Below, in pieces: positions 8,923 through 17,894 of a DNA stretch of 64,000 nucleotides. The DNA is taken from the NCBI RefSeq assembly GCF_001612725.1, contig NZ_BDAZ01000054.1, positions 43,339 to 107,338 on the forward strand. The letters run 5' to 3'. Position 1 is the first letter of the stretch, and each line of letters opens with the position of its first letter. The notes under the pieces are model-generated. The model ran no database searches and was not told where the DNA came from. It saw only the letters and a list, made by a program, of their open reading frames with translations. Both the position numbers and the translations under genes were made by a program. The DNA comes from Nocardia anaemiae NBRC 100462 (GTDB lineage Bacteria > Actinomycetota > Actinomycetes > Mycobacteriales > Mycobacteriaceae).

Positions 8923-9855
8923 GTGACCGATCTACAAGTCCGAAAGATGCGATTCGCGTTCGCGGATTACGACGTACCGTTCCTGTGGAACGAACAGAAT
9001 CCGGCCTTCTCGTCCATGGCCAATGCGGTGTCCTTCCTCGCGATCGGCTTCGAGAAGATGATCGTCAACATGATTCGCGAGGCAATGCCGCGGATAACCG
9101 ATACCGAGGTCGCGGAGGAAGCCGACGCGTTCGTGCGTCAGGAGGGGCAGCACTCGACCGCGCACCGCCAGCACGCCAACGGTCTGATCCGGCGATACCC
9201 GGGGCTCCAGGAGACCCTCAACGAAGTAATCGCGGAATTCGACCGCCTCACCGTGCACACCTCCCTGGAATACCGGCTGGCCTACACCGCCGATCTGGAG
9301 GCCACCTTCACTCCGGTATTCAAACTGATGCTCGACAACGATTCGACCCTGTTCCGGCCGGGAGACGACCGGGTCGCATCGCTGTTCATCTGGCATTTCG
9401 TCGAGGAAGTCGAACATCGCAGTTCGGCGCTGATCATCTTCGATTCCATTGTCGGCAGCGATGCCTACCGCATGCGCATGGCGCCGTCGATCTTCCGGCA
9501 CGTCATGAAGGTCATCAAGGTGGCCTGCGCGGGCTTCAATAAGCATGTGCCATTGGAGGATCGCCGCATCGACGCACTGGCGATGTTCGCGACGCACCGG
9601 GGTAAGCAGAAGTTGCGGAAATTGCTGCGGCTGCCCGTCGAGGACAACGGCCCGATGTCGCGCGCATTCGACGACCTACGACTCGGCGAACAGCTGATCG
9701 CGCTGGTCGGCATCATCCGCAGTCAATTGCCGAGGCACAACCCTGATCACGAGAAACTGCCCGCGCTCGCCGATGTGTGGTTCGAACGCTATAACGCCGG
9801 TTACGACGTAACGTACTGGTACACAGCCGATTCCGTCGCGGCGCAGGGGGACTGA
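8923..9855 (+). CDS. Metal-dependent hydrolase-like protein (PF10118-type)
   Basis: A 310-residue helical protein resembling the predicted metal-dependent hydrolase family, which has a ferritin-like carboxylate/histidine pattern. Candidate metal ligands are in EEADAFVRQEGQHSTAHRQH (about residues 62-81) and FVEEVEHRS (about 159-167). Whether it hydrolyses or oxidises is unknown. It starts at GTG 8923. Its stop shares bases with the start of the next gene (9855), and the divergent TetR protein probably represses both. Confidence 0.8.
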   Translation: MTDLQVRKMRFAFADYDVPFLWNEQNPAFSSMANAVSFLAIGFEKMIVNMIREAMPRITDTEVAEEADAFVRQEGQHSTAHRQHANGLIRRYPGLQETLNEVIAEFDRLTVHTSLEYRLAYTADLEATFTPVFKLMLDNDSTLFRPGDDRVASLFIWHFVEEVEHRSSALIIFDSIVGSDAYRMRMAPSIFRHVMKVIKVACAGFNKHVPLEDRRIDALAMFATHRGKQKLRKLLRLPVEDNGPMSRAFDDLRLGEQLIALVGIIRSQLPRHNPDHEKLPALADVWFERYNAGYDVTYWYTADSVAAQGD

Positions 9856-11090
9856 TGTCCGATCGTTGCGCACCCACCTTCGACGAACTCGCGAAGGCGC
9901 TCGGCTTTTCCTGTCAGGAGGCCGGTGGACTCGTCGAGGTGCGAAACCCTTTCGCATTGGAGAACTGGACACTGCCGATCCTCGAATTCACCATCGTTCT
10001 CGGCGCGGTGCTGGCGCTGGTCTATGCGATTCTGCGATTGCGTCGGCACGGCGATCCCACCAATCTCGTGGTCTGGTTCGGCGCGACGGCATACCTGTTC
10101 ATTATCGAACCGCCGCTGTACTTCCCCGCCGCCTTCGGCATCGACGCGCACGTCGACACGATGTTCGCGCACAACGTCTTCACCGTGGATTTCCTCTGGG
10201 GTCGACTACCCCTCTATATCGTCGCGATCTACCCATTGATGGCCACACTGGCCTTCGAAATCGTCCGAATGCTCGGCGTTTTCCGGCGATACGGTGTTCT
10301 CGTCGGCGCGGTCTGCGTTGGCTTCGTGCACCACGGCTTCTATGAGATCTTCGACCATATCGGACCGCAACTGCGCTGGTGGGAGTGGTCGATCGAAAAC
10401 TCGCTCAATCAACCGATGTTCGATTCGGTACCGCTGCCGAGTGTGGTGGCCTTTGCCGCCCTGTGGCCGATGTCGCTGGCGTTCTTCGTCCAGTTGTTCG
10501 TCGGTCGCCACGTCGACCAGGGGCGCAACTTCTCCGGACCGCAATTGGTGTGGCGCACTGTCGTCATCGGCCTACTCGGGTCTTTGGGAACCGGCGTATT
10601 GCCGATACCTGCAACGGTTTTCGGTGCCGGGAGCACGTCGGTGCGTGGATTCCTCTACGCGGCCGAATTGGTCATCGTCAGCCTCGTCGCGATTCCGGTT
10701 CTTACTCGACAGTGGCTGCGTCTACGGCACGACCGCTCGGATTACACGAACGGATTCGTGCGGGTTTACAGCGTCGTCTATCTGGCCGTGATGGCATTGC
10801 TGTGGGTGAGCGCGCTGCCCGATTACTTCGCCGCCGTCGACGGTTCGACGAGCAATGGCGACCCCATCGGGAATCTGTGGTACGCGCTGGCGTGCTTCGC
10901 GGTCGCGACACTCTGCGTGTTCGCGATCTTCACAGTGCCGTACCGACCCGCCCCGCTACCAGCGGGAGGTCAACGCCCCCAAGGCGCCGAGGGCGACGGC
11001 GGCGGCAGTGGAGGTGCGCAAGACGGTGGGGCCGAGCAGGGTTATGTCGGCGCCCGCAGCATCGAAGGCGGTGAGCTCGGCGTCGTCTAG
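9855..11090 (+). CDS. Polytopic membrane protein, unknown function
   Basis: A 411-residue protein with about eight hydrophobic segments, translationally coupled to the preceding metal-hydrolase-like gene. His-rich spots (FVHHGFYEIFDH, about residues 157-168) could bind metal. After the last membrane segment (ending near residue 360) the C-terminal 50 residues are Gly/Gln-rich and low in complexity. That part is encoded antisense to the end of rsmE, so it may be a read-through extension rather than a conserved domain. Confidence 0.75.
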   Translation: MSDRCAPTFDELAKALGFSCQEAGGLVEVRNPFALENWTLPILEFTIVLGAVLALVYAILRLRRHGDPTNLVVWFGATAYLFIIEPPLYFPAAFGIDAHVDTMFAHNVFTVDFLWGRLPLYIVAIYPLMATLAFEIVRMLGVFRRYGVLVGAVCVGFVHHGFYEIFDHIGPQLRWWEWSIENSLNQPMFDSVPLPSVVAFAALWPMSLAFFVQLFVGRHVDQGRNFSGPQLVWRTVVIGLLGSLGTGVLPIPATVFGAGSTSVRGFLYAAELVIVSLVAIPVLTRQWLRLRHDRSDYTNGFVRVYSVVYLAVMALLWVSALPDYFAAVDGSTSNGDPIGNLWYALACFAVATLCVFAIFTVPYRPAPLPAGGQRPQGAEGDGGGSGGAQDGGAEQGYVGARSIEGGELGVV

Positions 11091-11696
11091 ACCGCCTTCT
11101 GGGCCGACGACGAGCAGGATTTCGGTGGCCTTGTCGAAAGGCAGCTCGACGAAGCGGGCGGTGCCGGATTCGTGGAGGGCCACCGCGATGCCGCCCGCGG
11201 CCACGACCGCACGGATCTTGTCGAGCAGGTCGCGGGTGCGGTGCAGGTCGGCGACCTCGGGGATGTAGGCGCGACGGGACTGCCGGGCGGCCGAGCGGGC
11301 GGCGGCGCGCCATTTCTCAACGGCCTTGCCCGCCTTGGCTTCCCAGTTGGCGATGCAGCGCGCGGCCTGCCACGGGACGATGACATCGGCGCCCGCCTCG
11401 GTCATCAGCTCGACCGCCAGCTCCGAGCGATCGGACTTGGGCAGCGCCTGCACGACGGTCACCCGCGGCGTCGCGGGCGCGGCGAGCACCCGGTCTAGCA
11501 CCTTCAGCTCGAGCCGATCCTTTTGCGCCGCAACGACTTCCGATGCTGCGAGCAGACCGGAGCCGTCGGACAGCGTGATCGGCTCGCCGACCCGGATGCG
11601 GCGTACCGTCGCGGCATGGCGTCCCTCCGGACCGTCCAGCACCGCGATGGCACCCGGCTCCGGAATCTGGGAGAGATAGAAGACCGTGGCGGCCAA
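10956..11696 (-). CDS. rsmE: 16S rRNA m3U1498 methyltransferase RsmE
   Basis: A 246-residue SPOUT methyltransferase. It has an N-terminal PUA-like domain with GRHAATVRRIRVGE (about residues 26-39) and a C-terminal trefoil-knot domain with LLVVGPEGGLDDAEL near 190-205 and LGPTVLRTSTAA near 220-232, both hallmarks of RsmE. It methylates U1498 of 16S rRNA. It ends the hrcA-dnaJ-rsmE group, 3 bp after dnaJ, matching mycobacterial order. The last 135 bp overlap the convergent membrane-protein gene. Confidence 0.96.
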   Translation of the reverse strand: MAATVFYLSQIPEPGAIAVLDGPEGRHAATVRRIRVGEPITLSDGSGLLAASEVVAAQKDRLELKVLDRVLAAPATPRVTVVQALPKSDRSELAVELMTEAGADVIVPWQAARCIANWEAKAGKAVEKWRAAARSAARQSRRAYIPEVADLHRTRDLLDKIRAVVAAGGIAVALHESGTARFVELPFDKATEILLVVGPEGGLDDAELTAFDAAGADITLLGPTVLRTSTAAAVALGALGALTSRW

Positions 11697-11699
11697 CGA

Positions 11700-12851
11700 C
11701 TATCGCCCGCTGAACGACGCTCGCAGCCGGGCGAACAGGCCGCTGTTGTGCTCGGACTGCGCCGACATCACCTCGGCGCGTTCACCGGTGCGCATGCCTT
11801 TGTACTTGCGCAGCAGATCGGTGGCCTTGGCGTCGAGTTTGGTCGGCACCACAATGTCCAAATGCGCGAGCAGGTCACCGCGCGCACCCGAGCGCAGGCG
11901 CGGCATGCCGTGGCCACGCAGCACCGAGATCTCACCCGGCTGGGTGCCCGGCGGAATGGTCAGCTCGGTCGGGCCGTCCAGGATGGTGTCGATGACGACG
12001 GTGGTGCCGAGTGCGGCATCGACCATCGGCACCCGGATGGTGCAGTGCAGATCGTCGCCGTCGCGGACGAAGACATCGTGCGGCTGCTCGACGATCTCCA
12101 CATACAGATCGCCCGCGTGCCCACCGCCGGGCCCGACCTCGCCCTGCGCGGCCAGCCGCACCCGCATGCCATTGGCGACACCGGCCGGAATCGGCGCGGC
12201 GATCTCGCGACGCGCCCGCACCCGACCGTCGCCACCGCACTTGTGGCACGGATCGGGAATGGTCTCACCGGCACCGCGACAGGTCGGGCACGGACGCGAG
12301 GTCAGCACCTGACCGAGGAACGAACGCTGCACGGACTGGACCTCACCCGCACCACCACAGGTCTCGCAGCGCACCGCCTTGGACTTGCCGTTGGTTCCGG
12401 CGCCGTGACAGATATCGCAGAGGATGGCGGTGTCGACGGTCAGGTGTTTGGTCACACCGACCGCGCATTCGGCCAGGCTGAGCCTGGTCCGCAGCAGCGA
12501 ATCCGCGCCGGGCTGCACCCGGCCGCGCGCCTTGCGCGTCCCGGTGGAACCGCTCATACCGCCGAAGAAGGCCTCGAAGACGTCGCCGAGTCCACCGAAA
12601 CCGGCGCCGGTGAAGCCAGCGCCACCGGCACCGGACTCCATCGGGTCGCCGCCCATATCGACGACGCGCCGCTTCTCCGGGTCCGACAGCACCTCGTAGG
12701 CGGTCGACACTTCCTTGAACTTGGCCTGCGCCGCCTCGTCGGGGTTGACGTCGGGGTGGAGCTCCCGCGCCAGCTTGCGGTAGGCGCGCTTGATCTCCTG
12801 GTCGGTCGCGTTCTTCGCAACGCCGAGCAGTCCGTAGTAGTCCCGTGCCAC
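11700..12851 (-). CDS. dnaJ: Chaperone protein DnaJ (DnaJ2 type)
   Basis: A 383-residue type I J-protein. The J domain has HPD at residues 32-34. A Gly-rich linker and GGMSGSTGTRK region precede a zinc domain of four CxxCxGxG modules (CDICHGAG, CETCGGAG, CPTCRGAG, CHKCGGDG). The C-terminal substrate-binding domain follows. It delivers substrates to DnaK and stimulates its ATPase. Co-oriented downstream of hrcA, as for DnaJ2 of mycobacteria. Confidence 0.97.
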   Translation of the reverse strand: MARDYYGLLGVAKNATDQEIKRAYRKLARELHPDVNPDEAAQAKFKEVSTAYEVLSDPEKRRVVDMGGDPMESGAGGAGFTGAGFGGLGDVFEAFFGGMSGSTGTRKARGRVQPGADSLLRTRLSLAECAVGVTKHLTVDTAILCDICHGAGTNGKSKAVRCETCGGAGEVQSVQRSFLGQVLTSRPCPTCRGAGETIPDPCHKCGGDGRVRARREIAAPIPAGVANGMRVRLAAQGEVGPGGGHAGDLYVEIVEQPHDVFVRDGDDLHCTIRVPMVDAALGTTVVIDTILDGPTELTIPPGTQPGEISVLRGHGMPRLRSGARGDLLAHLDIVVPTKLDAKATDLLRKYKGMRTGERAEVMSAQSEHNSGLFARLRASFSGR

Positions 12852-12943
12852 TTGAGTTCTCTAGTCCTTGGTTTGCAACAGCATTAGTCGGATGCACTCA
12901 ACTTTATCCGCCGGAGGATCGAGCGTATCAGCGACCGGGCCTC

Positions 12944-13975
12944 TCAGCGCTCCGCGAGCACCTCACCGATATAACGGGCAACGGCCGCGACCGATGCGAT
13001 GGTCCCCGGATAGTCCATCCGGGTCGGACCGAGCACGCCCATACCGCCGAGTACCGCACCGGCAGCGCCGTAGCCGGTCGACACCACCGAGGTTCCGCGC
13101 ATCTGCTCGACCTGGGTCTCCTCGCCGATGCGCACCGTGACGGTACCCGGATGCTGCGCGGCGGCGAGCAGCTTCAGCACGATCACCTGCTCCTCCAATG
13201 CCTCGAGCACATCGCGCAGCGAACCAGGGAAGACGAAGTCGGCGGCATTGCGGGTCAGGTTGGCGGTGCCACCGAGGACCAACCGCTCCTCCGGATGTTC
13301 CACCAGGGTCTCGACCAGCACGGTCGAGACGCGCACCAGCACATCCTTCAGTCGCACCGGCGCCCGCTCGGGCAGTTCGGCGACAGCCGCGGAGGCGTCG
13401 GACAGACGCTTGCCATCCATCGCGCCACCGAGCATCCCCCGCAGCGCGGCGAGATCCTGATCATCGATGAGCGCGCCGAGTTCCACCAGGCGCTGGTCGA
13501 CGCGACCGGTATCGGTGATCACGACCAGCAGCAACCGCGCCGGATTCAGCGCGACCACCTCGATGTGGCGGACCGTGGAGGCCGACACCGTCGGATACTG
13601 GACCACCGCGACCTGGCGGGTGAGCTGAGCAAGCAGCCGGACACCGCGGCGCAGCACATCGTCGAGATCGACACCGGACTCCAGGAATTCCATGATCGCC
13701 CGCCGCTCGGCCGGGGAGAGCGGCTTCACCTCGGAGATGCGATCGACGAACTGCCGGTAGCCCTTATCGGTCGGAATACGACCAGAACTGGTGTGCGGCT
13801 GGGTGATGTAGCCCTCGGCTTCCAGCACCGCCATATCGTTGCGAACCGTCGCGCTGGATACCCCCAGGTTGTGCCGCTCCACCAGAGTCTTCGATCCGAT
13901 CGGCTCCTTGGTCGCGACATAGTCCGCGACGATCGCACGCAGGACCTCGAAGCGCCGATCCTCGGTGCTCGACAT
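12944..13975 (-). CDS. hrcA: Heat-inducible transcription repressor HrcA
   Basis: A 343-residue repressor of chaperone genes. It has an N-terminal winged helix (SSATVRNDMAVLEAEGYITQ, about residues 40-59) and a C-terminal GAF-like dimerisation domain. The ATG at 13975 is preceded by GAGGAGGTG at 5-7 nt. The upstream in-frame start at 14005 would translate through this ribosome binding site and is rejected. I see no CIRCE inverted repeat in the 100 bp upstream, so self-regulation is not supported by the local sequence. Confidence 0.96.
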   Translation of the reverse strand: MSSTEDRRFEVLRAIVADYVATKEPIGSKTLVERHNLGVSSATVRNDMAVLEAEGYITQPHTSSGRIPTDKGYRQFVDRISEVKPLSPAERRAIMEFLESGVDLDDVLRRGVRLLAQLTRQVAVVQYPTVSASTVRHIEVVALNPARLLLVVITDTGRVDQRLVELGALIDDQDLAALRGMLGGAMDGKRLSDASAAVAELPERAPVRLKDVLVRVSTVLVETLVEHPEERLVLGGTANLTRNAADFVFPGSLRDVLEALEEQVIVLKLLAAAQHPGTVTVRIGEETQVEQMRGTSVVSTGYGAAGAVLGGMGVLGPTRMDYPGTIASVAAVARYIGEVLAER

Positions 13976-14209
13976 CGGCCCACCTCCTCGCTCGTCCTCG
14001 GGCACGTCGTAACGGTCACGTGCGCACCGTCCGCATCCACCCGAATTCGATGCAGGTTACTTGGTACATCTGTTTATCAAGTCTAATTGCCCACTCGACA
14101 ATTGCCCGTTCGCACACCCTGGACGCTGGTCGGCCGGCCGATCCCGCTGAGCGATAGCCGATTCGGCCAGCCGATCACCTGCGTGCCGGAGGTCCCGGCG
14201 ATGGACTGG

Positions 14210-15010
14210 TTACTTTGCGGCGGCCTCTACAACAGCAGCGACCTGCGTCGGCTGCGAGACCAGAGATGCGTGGGAGGCGGCGATTTCGCTGGTGTTGGCA
14301 CCCATACGGTTCGCCATGAAGCGTTGCGAGGCAGGCGGGATTACCCGGTCGTTGGCCGAGACGAGGTACCAGCTCGGTGTCGAGGACCAAGAGGGGACAC
14401 CAGAGGGTTCGAGATTAGCGGATACGGCCAGGGAGCGCTGGTGGGCGATCATGTCGGCGGCCACTGCGGGGGAGACGTCTTGGGCGAAGACGGAGTTGAA
14501 GTAGTCCGGGGCCACGTAGCCGTCGAGGTTCTTGCCTGCCACGCCATTTGCGTCGTCGACGAGGCGTACCTGGAGCGCCGGGGGCAATAACTGGCTGCCG
14601 GGGAAGCTGATCGGATTGATTTCGAGGAGGGCGGATTCGCCCTGTACGGGGGCGAAGGCGGCGATGTAGACCAGCGCTTGAACTTTCGGGTCGTGGACGT
14701 TGCTGATGACGAAACCGCCATACGAATGCGCAACCAGGACAACGGGTCCGGAGATGGTGTCCAGCGTGCGCTGGATGGCCGCGGCGTCGTAGGCGGGACC
14801 ACGCAGCGGGTTGTCGGGAACAACCACTCGATAACCGTGGTCGCGTAGTGACGCGGCCACGCCGTCCCAACTCGTGGTGTCGGCGAAGGCACCGTGCACG
14901 AGCACGATCGTCGGGAGGGGGTCGGCGGTCGCGGGTGCGGCCGCGAGGACGGGCGTGAAAGCAAGGGTGAGCGCCGCGATGCAGGCGCGGAGACTACGGG
15001 TGATATTCAT
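14210..15010 (-). CDS. Secreted alpha/beta hydrolase
   Basis: A 266-residue alpha/beta hydrolase with a Sec signal peptide (hydrophobic residues 8-22, APATADP cleavage region near 25-31). The oxyanion motif LVHGAF, nucleophile elbow AHSYGG (about 93-98), catalytic Asp in SANDRVIP and His in ASHASL complete the triad. Related proteins act as esterases or salicylate-esterase-like enzymes; substrate unknown. It stands alone. Confidence 0.88.
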   Translation of the reverse strand: MNITRSLRACIAALTLAFTPVLAAAPATADPLPTIVLVHGAFADTTSWDGVAASLRDHGYRVVVPDNPLRGPAYDAAAIQRTLDTISGPVVLVAHSYGGFVISNVHDPKVQALVYIAAFAPVQGESALLEINPISFPGSQLLPPALQVRLVDDANGVAGKNLDGYVAPDYFNSVFAQDVSPAVAADMIAHQRSLAVSANLEPSGVPSWSSTPSWYLVSANDRVIPPASQRFMANRMGANTSEIAASHASLVSQPTQVAAVVEAAAK

Positions 15011-15293
15011 CAGAGCCCTGCCTGTCGTCGTTGATGCTGTCGGCTGATGATGTTGTCACCTTTTACCGAGCACCAACGGCAAGATGGACCGATCGGTCGC
15101 TTACGCCCTTCCGCGTGAACGCCGACTACGACCACCCGCGCGCACCTGCACGGCAACGCGGAACGCGAAACCACCGCCCACCCGCGAGCGCTCATGGTCC
15201 CTAACTCCGCTGCAACGGACATGGCGTTGCCTCAGGGCAAGCCAGATCTCGTAGTGGTGACGTCACGGGTTGATGCTGCCCCGACACCGACGC
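15011..15293. other. Intergenic stretch without a supported gene
   Basis: This 283-bp stretch upstream of the secreted hydrolase has only short, poorly supported frames. The first 150 bp must hold the hydrolase promoter. No clear regulatory palindrome or RNA was seen here. Confidence 0.4.
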
Positions 15294-15519
15294 TCAACCC
15301 GGGAGGTGCCGCAAAGGCTCGAGCACGTCGCATAGCGAGTGACTACGTCGCACACGGTAGACGTTGTGCAACGTAGTCAAAGCTTGTGCGGGAGCCGCCC
15401 GGCCCCACTCTTCACGTTGCGCGGTTCGGTTCTGCCGCAGGTGTTCGACCAGCCGCGGAAGCGGTTTGTCGAAGTCCCACTCCGGCGCAGGCGGCGGGTG
15501 GGCGAGCCCGCAACTACAG
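15294..15519 (-). pseudogene. Remnant reading frame without a start codon
   Basis: An open frame on the minus strand ending at the TGA at 15294 reads sensibly, with strong G/C third positions. It contains CSCGLAHPPPAPEWDFDK and then LPRLVEHLRQNRTAQREEWG. It has no ATG, GTG or TTG between its upstream in-frame stop and the end of the neighbouring 71-codon gene. It could be the second half of a frameshifted protein, a gene that lost its start, or a chance frame. It also contains the inverted repeat at 15341-15378. Confidence 0.35.
15341..15378. repeat. Inverted repeat, 14-bp arms
   Basis: Arms GACTACGTCGCACA (15341-15354) and TGTGCAACGTAGTC (15365-15378) are complementary except for one position, around a 10-nt loop. 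It is too weak in terminal T residues to be a standard terminator. It may be an operator, a recombination site, or a structured part of the remnant frame in which it lies. Confidence 0.5.
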
Positions 15520-15729
15520 GTCGGACGCTGCCCTGGCCATCTTGCCCGCCAGGGCGTCCAGGCCGAGCATCGCGAGCAGAGACTCGCAGTCAGCCGCGTC
15601 CTCGGCGTGGCTGGCGACCGTCCGGGCGGCTATCGCGCACTGTCGCGCATTTTCGGCCTTTTCCGCGGCCCGGGCTTCAGCGAACTCGCTCTGCTCGGAG
15701 ATAAGGGTGATATGTCGTGCCGATGGCAT
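15514..15729 (-). CDS. Small hypothetical protein, helical
   Basis: A 71-residue Ala/Glu-rich, probably helical protein with two cysteines. The pattern ARTVASHAEDAADCESLLAML near residues 35-55 (given in part) resembles small actinomycete proteins of unknown function that I have seen in accessory loci. The frame has good codon bias. The ATG at 15729 lacks a strong ribosome binding site. It overlaps the remnant frame at its 3' end. Confidence 0.5.
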   Translation of the reverse strand: MPSARHITLISEQSEFAEARAAEKAENARQCAIAARTVASHAEDAADCESLLAMLGLDALAGKMARAASDL

Positions 15730-15930
15730 AAGACTCCTTGGGTTGTCCGCAGCCTACGCGTCTTTACCGATCTGTGATAGTGCAACCGCCAGCATTCGAT
15801 GAACCCGTCGGTGAAGTGCGAATGAGTCACAATGCTCGCCGTCGTCGATATCCAGCAGCGGGGCAACAGCGACCGAGATGGCACCGACGGCGGCCACGAA
15901 CGGATATCCATGGCGAAGATCCGAAGACGC

Positions 15931-17136
15931 TCAGGTCAGCAGGTCTCGGACCACGCCGTCGGCGAGTAGGCGGCCACGGTCGGTGAGGATCAGGCGGTCG
16001 CCCGAGCGAACTGCCAGGCCGTCGGCGATGATTCGGGTGGCGGCGGCGGATTCCGTTGGGGCCAATTCGTTCAGGGGCAGACCGGTGCGCAGGCGGACGG
16101 TGAGCATGACGCGTTCGGTGTGTTGCTCGTCGGCGGTGAGGATTTCCCAGCCCGCGGCCGGAAGACCGCCGCGCGCGACGGTATCCGCATAGCGCGCAGG
16201 GTGTTTGACGTTCCACCACCGGACACCGCCGACGTGGCTGTGCGCACCGGGGCCTGCGCCGAGCCAGTCACCGCCGTCCCAGTAGCCGAGGTTGTGCCGA
16301 CAGCGCGCGGAATCGCCTGCGGCCCAATTGGATACCTCATACCAGGTGAGGCCCGCGGCGCCGAGGCGTGCGTCGATGCGTTCGTAGCGGGCGGCCAGCA
16401 CATCGTCGTCGGGGGCGGGGAGTTCGCCACGGCGAACCCGACGGGCCAGTGCGGTGCCGTCCTCGACGATGAGGGAGTAGGCCGATACGTGATCGACGCC
16501 CGCGCTCAGCACCGCGTCCAGGCTCGCGTCCAGGTCGCTGTCGCGTTCGCCGGGGGTGCCGTAGATCAGATCGAGATTCACATGCTCGAATCCGGCAGCG
16601 CGAGCCTCTTTTGCGGCGGCCACCGCCCGGCCCGGCGTATGGGTGCGATCCAACACCTTCAGCACATGCTGGGCCGCGGATTGCATGCCGAGCGAGACCC
16701 GGGTGAACCCGGCCGCGCGGATCCGTTCGAAGAATTGCGGCGAGGTCGACTCCGGATTGGATTCGGTGGTCACCTCGGCATCGACCGCGAAGGTGAAGTT
16801 CGCGCGCACCGAGTCCAGCACATCCGCCAAGCCGTCACCGCCGAGCAGGGACGGCGTGCCACCGCCGACGAAGATCGTCGCCACCTCGGGCGTGGCGGTC
16901 GGCAGCGCAGCGAACCGTTCGGCCGCAGTCGCCAATTCCCCGCGCAGCGCCTCGAGCCAGGACTGCGGTGACGCCGAGGTGCCCAGCTCACCGGCGGTAT
17001 AGGTGTTGAAATCGCAGTACCCGCAGCGGGTGGCACAGAACGGAACGTGAATGTAGATCCCGAACGGCCCGTCGCCGAAGTCGCGCAGCACGAGGGCAGG
17101 CGTCTCGGTTTCGATCGGGGCGGCGGCGGAACTCAC
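15931..17136 (-). CDS. hemW: Radical SAM heme chaperone HemW
   Basis: A 401-residue member of the HemN/HemW family. The radical-SAM motif CATRCGYC (C-x3-C-x2-C) occurs near residue 35 and is followed by DF. The fourth Cys seen in true coproporphyrinogen dehydrogenases (CxC) is replaced by Phe, so the heme-chaperone assignment is preferred. GGGTPSLL and a C-terminal HemN domain follow. GTG codons at 17136 and 17139 are equally possible starts. Longer frames upstream are Arg-rich artefacts. Confidence 0.93.
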   Translation of the reverse strand: MSSAAAPIETETPALVLRDFGDGPFGIYIHVPFCATRCGYCDFNTYTAGELGTSASPQSWLEALRGELATAAERFAALPTATPEVATIFVGGGTPSLLGGDGLADVLDSVRANFTFAVDAEVTTESNPESTSPQFFERIRAAGFTRVSLGMQSAAQHVLKVLDRTHTPGRAVAAAKEARAAGFEHVNLDLIYGTPGERDSDLDASLDAVLSAGVDHVSAYSLIVEDGTALARRVRRGELPAPDDDVLAARYERIDARLGAAGLTWYEVSNWAAGDSARCRHNLGYWDGGDWLGAGPGAHSHVGGVRWWNVKHPARYADTVARGGLPAAGWEILTADEQHTERVMLTVRLRTGLPLNELAPTESAAATRIIADGLAVRSGDRLILTDRGRLLADGVVRDLLT

Positions 17137-17198
17137 CACTCCAGTGTGACCGCCACTGTCCCGCACCCTGTCACCAGGCACCCGCTGCGCGGCGGATA

Positions 17199-17588
17199 TC
17201 AGTCGGCGACCATGGTGTTCTGGTTGGCGGTGAGCAGCCAGCGGCCGTCCTCCTTGGCCATGACGTACATCGGCGAGCCTTGTCCGGTCAGCTGACCGTC
17301 GCCGTCGAAGTACCGCTGGACCACCTTGACCGCGGCGACGTCCGGCCGGATGAACAGCACATGCTCGACCTCGTAGGTCGCCGTGCCGTCCCGCATCGCG
17401 CCCGGCAGCACCTGGGCGGTGAACTCGGCGATGGCGGCGCGGCCGAACAGTCGCTTGCCGCCTGCGGTCGTCCAGATGGCGTCCTCGCGGAACAGGCCGA
17501 CGAATTCGTCCACGAGCTCGTTCTGCTGGGAGTGCTGGACGGTGGCGACGACCGCGCGGATGGCGTCGAGTTCGGTATCGGTACTCAT
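17199..17588 (-). CDS. SgcJ/EcaC-type SnoaL-like protein
   Basis: A 129-residue NTF2-fold protein of the SgcJ/EcaC family. Features include DEFVGLFREDAIWTTAGGKR and a C-terminal YVMAKEDGRWLLTANQNT. These proteins are small ligand-binding or isomerase-like folds of mostly unknown role. The ATG at 17588 gives the normal family length. It follows hemW's start by about 60 bp on the same strand and may be read with it. Confidence 0.85.
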   Translation of the reverse strand: MSTDTELDAIRAVVATVQHSQQNELVDEFVGLFREDAIWTTAGGKRLFGRAAIAEFTAQVLPGAMRDGTATYEVEHVLFIRPDVAAVKVVQRYFDGDGQLTGQGSPMYVMAKEDGRWLLTANQNTMVAD

Positions 17589-17800
17589 GCCACCGAGCTT
17601 GCAACCTCGACCTAGCTCGAGGTCAATCCGAGTGTTTCGCGTCACGGATGACGATCTGGACGAATCACACGACGCATTCAGGCCGCCAACTATGACAGCC
17701 ATCACAATCGAACCGCATAGTCCAGGGAATTTCCCTCGATTTCGCGGGAAATATGGCCGGGCGGTCGGAAGGGCCACGCTGACGTGGCACAATAGGCCGC

Positions 17801-17893
17801 ATGCGCGGATCTGGAGTACGACTTGTGGCACGTCGCCACGTCGACTACAAGCGCGTCTGCAGCGCCTGCTGTCTGCCCGGTTCGCACCGGTAG
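17801..17893 (+). CDS. Cysteine-rich leader peptide of the sulfate-reduction operon
   Basis: A 30-codon frame 135 bp before sirA encodes a basic peptide. It has RLVARRHVDYKRV in the middle, then C-S-A-C-C (residues 20, 23, 24) and the end LPGSHR. The arrangement R-x-x-HVD followed by clustered Cys is typical of actinobacterial sulfur-operon leader peptides. Leaderless polycysteine ORFs have been reported to mediate cysteine-responsive attenuation in mycobacteria. The ATG is preceded by GGCACAATAGGCCGC with no Shine-Dalgarno. CACAAT lies 7 nt upstream as a possible -10, so a leaderless transcript is likely. Slow Cys decoding would alter folding of the RNA before sirA. Confidence 0.8.
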   Translation: MRGSGVRLVARRHVDYKRVCSACCLPGSHR

Positions 17894-17894
17894 C

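Noticed and set aside
13976..14086. Search for a CIRCE element upstream of hrcA
   Set aside because: No TTAGCACTC-N9-GAGTGCTAA-like repeat is present.
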